In this document: positions 57,481-64,000 of the stretch, piece by piece | How the letters are laid out: every line of letters starts with the position of its first letter | How positions within the stretch are numbered: the first letter of the stretch is position 1 | Source: Humibacter sp049446075 | GTDB taxonomy: Bacteria; Actinomycetota; Actinomycetes; Actinomycetales; Microbacteriaceae | Assembly (NCBI RefSeq): GCF_049446075.1 | Contig: NZ_JBMSEB010000001.1 | Coordinates: forward strand, 1,736,001-1,800,000 | Direction of reading: 5' to 3' | DNA: 64,000 nucleotides | Notes under the pieces: model-generated | Databases searched by the model: none | What the model saw: the letters and a program-made list of their open reading frames with translations, nothing else | What the model was told of the DNA's origin: nothing | Position numbers and translations under genes: made by a program

Positions 57481-57667
57481 GCGAACAGGTTAAGCGGCGC
57501 TGCAACGGTAGCTGAGGCAACTCGCCGGAAGCATGGCGCAATCACGGCCGTACGACGTGATATCGGATGCCCCGCGCCTACACCCGCGCGCGGTCCTGCG
57601 CGCCGGGACCCGACGCATTCGCTCCCAGGCTCCGTTTGGTTGCGGCGCCGAGACCGCGACGGCGCCG

Positions 57668-58210
57668 CTACAGGCGCTTGATCATGCGGGTGTTGCCCAG
57701 CGTGTTGGGCTTCACGCGTGCCAGGTCGAGGAACTCCGCAACGCCTTCGTCGCGGCTGCGAAGGAGTTCGTTATACACCTCGGGATCGACGGTCGCCTGG
57801 CCCATGTCTTCGAAGCCGTGGCGTGCAAAGAAGCGCACTTCGAACGTGAGGCAGAAGAGGCGGCTGAGTCCGAGGCCGACGGCGTCGTGCTCGAGTCGTT
57901 CGAGGATGGCATGCCCGACGCCGCGCCCGCGCCACCCGTCTGCGACCGCGAGAGTGCGCACCTCGCCGAGGTCCTCCCACAGCACGTGCAGAGCGCCGCA
58001 GCCGATCAGGCCACCCTCGAGATCCTCGGCCACCCGGAACTCCTGCAGCGCCTCGTACAACGCCACCCGCTCCTTGCCGAGCAGGATGCGTCGCTCCACC
58101 AAAGGCTGCACCAGTTGCTGGATGCCCGGCACGTCGCTCGTGCGCGCACGCCGCACCCGGAACCCGCGCAGCTCGGTAGTTGAGATCGGCTCGGTGAGGA
58201 GGTCTGCCAC
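57668..58210 (-). CDS. argA: Amino-acid N-acetyltransferase (stand-alone GNAT, actinobacterial ArgA type)
   Basis: The 180-residue GNAT protein matches the short N-acetylglutamate synthases of actinobacteria: RRARTSDVPGIQQLV, GCGALHVLWEDLGEVRTLAV, acetyl-CoA loop RGRGVGHAI and FFARHGFEDM, ending FLDLARVKPNTLGNTRM. It would acetylate glutamate in arginine synthesis. GTG 58210 is used: TAGGCT lies 7 nt upstream with no Shine-Dalgarno (leaderless). It follows clpC by 226 nt on the same strand, with a terminator between. Confidence 0.88.
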   Translation of the reverse strand: MADLLTEPISTTELRGFRVRRARTSDVPGIQQLVQPLVERRILLGKERVALYEALQEFRVAEDLEGGLIGCGALHVLWEDLGEVRTLAVADGWRGRGVGHAILERLEHDAVGLGLSRLFCLTFEVRFFARHGFEDMGQATVDPEVYNELLRSRDEGVAEFLDLARVKPNTLGNTRMIKRL

Positions 58211-58217
58211 GTAATTC

Positions 58218-58223
58218 AGCCTA
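58218..58223 (-). promoter_or_regulatory. -10 box of a leaderless promoter
   Basis: TAGGCT on the minus strand lies 7 nt before the GTG at 58210, the same spacing as at 18344. Confidence 0.6.
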
Positions 58224-58392
58224 GGCCGTGTTGCTGAGGAGCCTCGATCGAGGGGGTAGCGAGCAATAAGTAGCAGATCGAACTCGACCCGACGCAGATG
58301 GATGCCGGTGTGGAAATCGCCCGGGCACGCCGAAGGGGGCGGGTCATGGGTCTGGGACGCGCGAGGGGCCGGACCCGTGATCCGGGCACGCG

Positions 58393-58424
58393 GAAGGGGC
58401 CGGACCAAACGGTCCGGCCCCTTC
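58393..58424 (-). terminator. clpC terminator hairpin
   Basis: GAAGGGGCCGGACC (58393-58406) and its exact complement (58411-58424) enclose an AAAC loop, a 14-bp stem starting 12 nt beyond the clpC stop. A partial copy of the same word (GGGGCCGGACC) occurs at about 58361. Confidence 0.75.
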
Positions 58425-58436
58425 GATGCGCTCGCC

Positions 58437-60959
<2,523 letters not shown>

Positions 60960-61091
60960 GTGTCACTCCTCGCGGGGCTGCTGGCGGAGTGCCGGCGAGA
61001 TGCCCGCGCGACTTGCTGTCGAGCATCCGGATGCCTGCACGTCGGCCCCGATACTTCGAGGGTAGTGAGCGGTTCCCTTCGTTTGGCCGCT

Positions 61092-61105
61092 GTTCGCCGT
61101 CGGCG
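61092..61105. promoter_or_regulatory. ClgR-like box upstream of clpC
   Basis: GTTCGC-CGTCG-GCG fits the GTTCGC-N5-GCG pattern reported for ClgR, the activator of clp genes in actinobacteria (recalled from Streptomyces work). It lies 133 nt upstream of the clpC start. ClgR itself is not in the window. Confidence 0.55.
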
Positions 61106-61154
61106 TTACGGATGCGCCGGTGCGGGGCACCGGGTGCATACTCGGCGGCCGGCG

Positions 61155-61604
61155 CTACTTCGAGGACAGCGCCTGCAGAACCCAGGTGAGTCCCTGGCCG
61201 GTGACGGCCACATCCCCGTGGCGATCGATGGTGTTCGGAGTGGCGAAGACCGTGGTGTGCGGCACGTAGTCCATCGTGCAGGGCTTCGCCTTCGGCGGGC
61301 CGGCCACGGTGAGCTCGATCTTGTTGTGTCCGGTCAGCTTGAAGCGGCTCGCGATCGGCGGGCACGTCGAACTGCCGTAGAGGGTGACGGTGAACTGGTC
61401 CCCGCCCTTGAGCCACACGGAGAACGGCGCACCTCCCGCACTGCTCGCCGGCGCCTCGACACCCTTCGGCTCACCCTTGTAGTCGGTGATGGGCTTCGTG
61501 GAGTTTTGAGCGCATCCGGCCAGAGCCAGCACGACCAGACCCGCCACGACGGATGCCGCGACCACGTGAACACGACGACGCGGGCGAATCAGGGTGCGCG
61601 GCAT
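61155..61604 (-). CDS. Small secreted lipoprotein
   Basis: The 149-residue protein has a basic N terminus, a hydrophobic signal and a lipobox (LALAGC, Cys about 31), then a beta-rich domain with one Cys pair (STCPP...KPCTMDY). It is presumably surface-anchored. No family is recognised with confidence. It precedes clpC on the same strand with a 195-nt gap containing the ClgR-like box, so it is likely a separate transcription unit. Confidence 0.7.
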   Translation of the reverse strand: MPRTLIRPRRRVHVVAASVVAGLVVLALAGCAQNSTKPITDYKGEPKGVEAPASSAGGAPFSVWLKGGDQFTVTLYGSSTCPPIASRFKLTGHNKIELTVAGPPKAKPCTMDYVPHTTVFATPNTIDRHGDVAVTGQGLTWVLQALSSK

Positions 61605-61743
61605 GCCTCCATGGTAGGGCGGTCAGTGCCCGCGGCCGGGGAGCCCGGGCGGCGTTCGGGAGGCGACGCTCGCGGTTCGTACTGCGAGCTTTAGACAGCT
61701 AATGGGCACCATGGCCCGAAGCGCGGGCGCGGCGATGCGAACG

Positions 61744-61749
61744 TAGGAT
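61744..61749 (+). promoter_or_regulatory. -10 box of a leaderless promoter for the pirin gene
   Basis: TAGGAT lies 7 nt before ATG 61757, with no Shine-Dalgarno. It overlaps an alternative ATG (61748) that is therefore unlikely to be the start. Confidence 0.55.
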
Positions 61750-61756
61750 GCCGCAC

Positions 61757-62887
61757 ATGAGCAACCTGGAGCGGGAACCCGCCGAGCTCGTGACGGTCCC
61801 GTCCGGCACGCCGGCGACCGAGCTCACCACCGTCCTCGACACCGCCGTCGAGACCAGCGCGGCAGCCGCAGCCGCCAGCGACACCGCCACCGCCACCGAC
61901 ATCGCGACAGCCAGTGGCGAAGCAGAAGGCAGGGCCGCGCGCGGCAATCCGAGCACGAGCACGAGCACGAGCGACGGCGTCGTGCTGCTCGAACCCCGCG
62001 ACGTTCCCCTCGGCGGCCCGCGTGCCATGCCCGTGCATCGCACTCTTCCGCAACGCTCGAGGTCGACGATCGGCGGCTGGTGCTTTCTCGATCACTACGG
62101 TCCGGACGACGTGTCGGTCACGGGTGGGATGCGCGTGCCTCCGCACCCGCACACCGGCCTGCAGACCGTGAGCTGGCTGTTCCAGGGTGAGATCGAGCAT
62201 CGCGACAGCGTCGGGTCGCACGCCCTGGTGCGCCCTGGCGAGCTCAACCTGATGACCGCGGGGCACGGCATCAGCCACTCCGAGGACTCGACGCCGGGTA
62301 CGACGGTGCTGCACGGTGCGCAGCTGTGGCTGGCGCTTCCGGATGCTTGGCGCGGCCAGGCCCCCTTCTTCGAGTGCACGGTGCCGGCGCCCGTTCGCAT
62401 CGGCGACGCCGTCGCCCGCGTGTTCATCGGGGAACTCGCCGGGGCATCCTCCCGGGCGACCGTCTTCAGTCCGCTGCTCGGCGCCCAGCTCGACCTGGAT
62501 GCCGGTGCAGAGTTGGTGCTCGACGTGCGGCGCGAGTTCGAGCACGGAATCCTGCTCGATCTGGGCGACGTGTCCGTGGAGGGCGTGGAGGTGCCGCACC
62601 GCCACCTCGCCTACGTGCCCACCGGACGTGCGCGGTTGCGGCTGTCGAGCGTGGGCGGGGCGCGCATCCTGTTACTGGGGGGCGAGCCGCTCGGAGAGCA
62701 GATCGTGATGTGGTGGAACTTCATCGGCCGTTCGCACGAAGAGGTGGTGACCTCTCGGGAGCAGTGGCAGCACGAAGTGATCGAGGGCGAGGATGCCTCG
62801 GGCCGCTTCGGGACCGTCTCCGGTTACCCCGGTCCCCCGCTACCCGCGCCCGTCATGCCGAGCGTGCGGTTGAAGCCCCGGCAGTAG
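61757..62887 (+). CDS. Pirin-family protein with Ala/Thr-rich head
   Basis: The 376-residue protein has a 70-residue low-complexity head (Ala/Thr/Ser-rich, including a short GAGCAC hexamer repeat in the DNA at about 61950-61972) and then a bicupin pirin: PHPHTGLQTVSWLFQGEIEHRDS and ELNLMTAGHGISHSE, with the metal-binding His/Glu set in the first cupin. Pirins include quercetin dioxygenases and redox-responsive regulators; the role here is unknown. The head is unusual, since most pirins start directly with the cupin. Confidence 0.88.
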   Translation: MSNLEREPAELVTVPSGTPATELTTVLDTAVETSAAAAAASDTATATDIATASGEAEGRAARGNPSTSTSTSDGVVLLEPRDVPLGGPRAMPVHRTLPQRSRSTIGGWCFLDHYGPDDVSVTGGMRVPPHPHTGLQTVSWLFQGEIEHRDSVGSHALVRPGELNLMTAGHGISHSEDSTPGTTVLHGAQLWLALPDAWRGQAPFFECTVPAPVRIGDAVARVFIGELAGASSRATVFSPLLGAQLDLDAGAELVLDVRREFEHGILLDLGDVSVEGVEVPHRHLAYVPTGRARLRLSSVGGARILLLGGEPLGEQIVMWWNFIGRSHEEVVTSREQWQHEVIEGEDASGRFGTVSGYPGPPLPAPVMPSVRLKPRQ

Positions 62888-62912
62888 CTCTCGGATCGTC
62901 TCGCGGCCGCGC

Positions 62913-63956
62913 TCAGCGGTACAGCGGACTTCCGTCGGGCCCGGTTGGCACCGGCGTTCCGTCGAGGAACGTGGGCCACGCAAGGGGCGCGCCGCCGACG
63001 GCTCGGAAGTCCGGCGCTCCTGTCTGGTCGGCGGGAACGGGCGCACCGTTGGCGAGGCGCGGCCACGTGAGCGGGGGGTGGGATGCAGCGGGCGACGCAC
63101 CCTGCTGCGCGCCGGGGGCGCTCGCAACGGGCGGCAGCCCCTGCTGCGCCCCAGGAGCCGGCGGCACGGACGGAACGGGCGGGGCGTACCCCGGCTGGGC
63201 TGCGCCGGCCGGGTAGCCCGCGGCCGGGTAACCCGAGCCGGGATAGCCAGTGCCGGAATTCCCACTGCCGTACTGGTTTCCGCCGAAGGACGCACCGGGG
63301 TAGGCCCCGCCCGCACCGTAGCCCGCGGTGCGCTGCGTACGGTGGCTCCGGTTGATGAGCAGGCCCCAGAGTGGGATCAGGACGAGTGCGACGCCCGCGA
63401 TGACGGCAAGCGATGCGACGATGCGGCCGTAGAAGTCGTAGTCCCACAGGTGGCTGAACGGATTGGGCGCCGGAATGGTGACCATGACCGCGATCACCCC
63501 GAACGCGCCGGCCGAGACGAAGGCCAGCACGCGGGTCACCGTCGTGACCCACCGCGAATACAGCAGCCGCACGAGGTCGGCGAGCGCGAGCATGCCGCGC
63601 ACGAAGATGAGACACAGGATGCCCCGCCAGATGTCGGCCCACAGAACGAACGGGCCTGAGCCGTTCTCTGTCCAGATGGTGACGATCCAGAGGAGCAGCA
63701 GGTAGGCATCCGTTGCCAGCGACGCGAACTCGAACCACTCTGGCCGATATGCGCCGATGACCGTGTCGAGCCAGACGAGCAGGGCGAACACGACGAGCGC
63801 GACATCGGTCGTGACGACGCGCCCCAGTGTGTCGCCACCAGCGCCGAAGAGGATGAACGCCACCGAGACGAGCGCGCACGCGGCGACCACGATGAGAACG
63901 ATGCGAGCACCCCACGCCCCCAGCACACTGGCGCGCTTGCCCGTCGAACCTGTCAC
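62913..63956 (-). CDS. Polytopic membrane protein with Gly/Pro/Tyr-rich tail
   Basis: The 347-residue protein has about six membrane segments (about 15-210) and a long low-complexity tail (GYPGSGYPAAGYPAG..., two VASAPGAQQG-like repeats) ending in PLYR. The tail contains two copies of a P(L)TWPRLANGAPVP / PLAWPTFLDGTPVP motif, a short repeated unit of unknown role. GTG 63956 is the likely start. The function is unknown. Confidence 0.7.
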   Translation of the reverse strand: MTGSTGKRASVLGAWGARIVLIVVAACALVSVAFILFGAGGDTLGRVVTTDVALVVFALLVWLDTVIGAYRPEWFEFASLATDAYLLLLWIVTIWTENGSGPFVLWADIWRGILCLIFVRGMLALADLVRLLYSRWVTTVTRVLAFVSAGAFGVIAVMVTIPAPNPFSHLWDYDFYGRIVASLAVIAGVALVLIPLWGLLINRSHRTQRTAGYGAGGAYPGASFGGNQYGSGNSGTGYPGSGYPAAGYPAGAAQPGYAPPVPSVPPAPGAQQGLPPVASAPGAQQGASPAASHPPLTWPRLANGAPVPADQTGAPDFRAVGGAPLAWPTFLDGTPVPTGPDGSPLYR

Positions 63957-64000
63957 AGGACGCCCCTCGCCAACGGACGCCGGGTCGCCCCACGGCGCTG

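Overview
The window is one contiguous piece of high-GC actinobacterial chromosome. Several things suggest a Microbacteriaceae-like organism (Leifsonia/Microbacterium relatives): very high GC, the frequent GGATGCC word in coding DNA, a REP-like palindrome with the GTATCGAAACCC core, many apparently leaderless genes with a TANNNT -10 box 6-8 nt before the start codon, and the clpC / argA-type GNAT / radA neighbourhood. The genus is an inference. I could run no database search, so every family assignment is motif reading.

Layout. 1-6465: end of an ADP-dependent sugar kinase, an acyl-CoA synthetase, an APH-type kinase, a copper export operon (copZ-copA) behind a CsoR-like operator, and a glutamine amidotransferase. 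6564-13693: a small unknown protein, an intergenic region with a long hairpin, hydrolases, a MarR regulator, and a solitary sugar-binding lipoprotein divergent from a LacI regulator, both with TTTGCGCAAA operators. 13988-19527: the most interesting part. On the minus strand lie an OmpR-type response regulator, a GAF/PAS histidine kinase and an AfsA-like (gamma-butyrolactone synthase family) protein. Divergent from them are an ArpA/ScbR-like TetR receptor, a 25-codon leader ORF and a receiver-only response regulator. Together they look like a diffusible-signal module wired to two-component genes. 19588-24405: small housekeeping or unknown genes plus two relics (a GH43 tail and a decapitated LuxR/NarL regulator).

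24506-38774 is a polysaccharide-use locus. It has two very large secreted proteins (one alginate-lyase-like with Ig and discoidin repeats, one Tat-exported), a Tat lipoprotein binding protein, two LplB/LplC-type permeases, a LacI regulator, and a hydroxyacid dehydrogenase plus alpha/beta hydrolase pair. Two copies of an AACTAGTTTCA operator tie the transporter and the dehydrogenase operon to the same LacI protein. 38870-49344 carries several regulator/effector pairs with visible operators (TetR/ABM, MarR/MFS/isochorismatase-like, MarR/FAD monooxygenase) and a MacB-type ABC exporter divergent from a NarL-type two-component system.

49433-53425 is an island at a tRNA-Ser(CGA) gene. A 24-bp copy of the tRNA 3' end lies 3.9 kb away. 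Between the two are a GH42-like glycosidase, a truncated IS481-type end and an intact IS481-family element, with a third short copy of the tRNA end next to the IS. 53549-63956 returns to core genome: SGNH and alpha/beta hydrolases, radA, an argA-type acetyltransferase, clpC with a ClgR-like box, a pirin and small envelope proteins.
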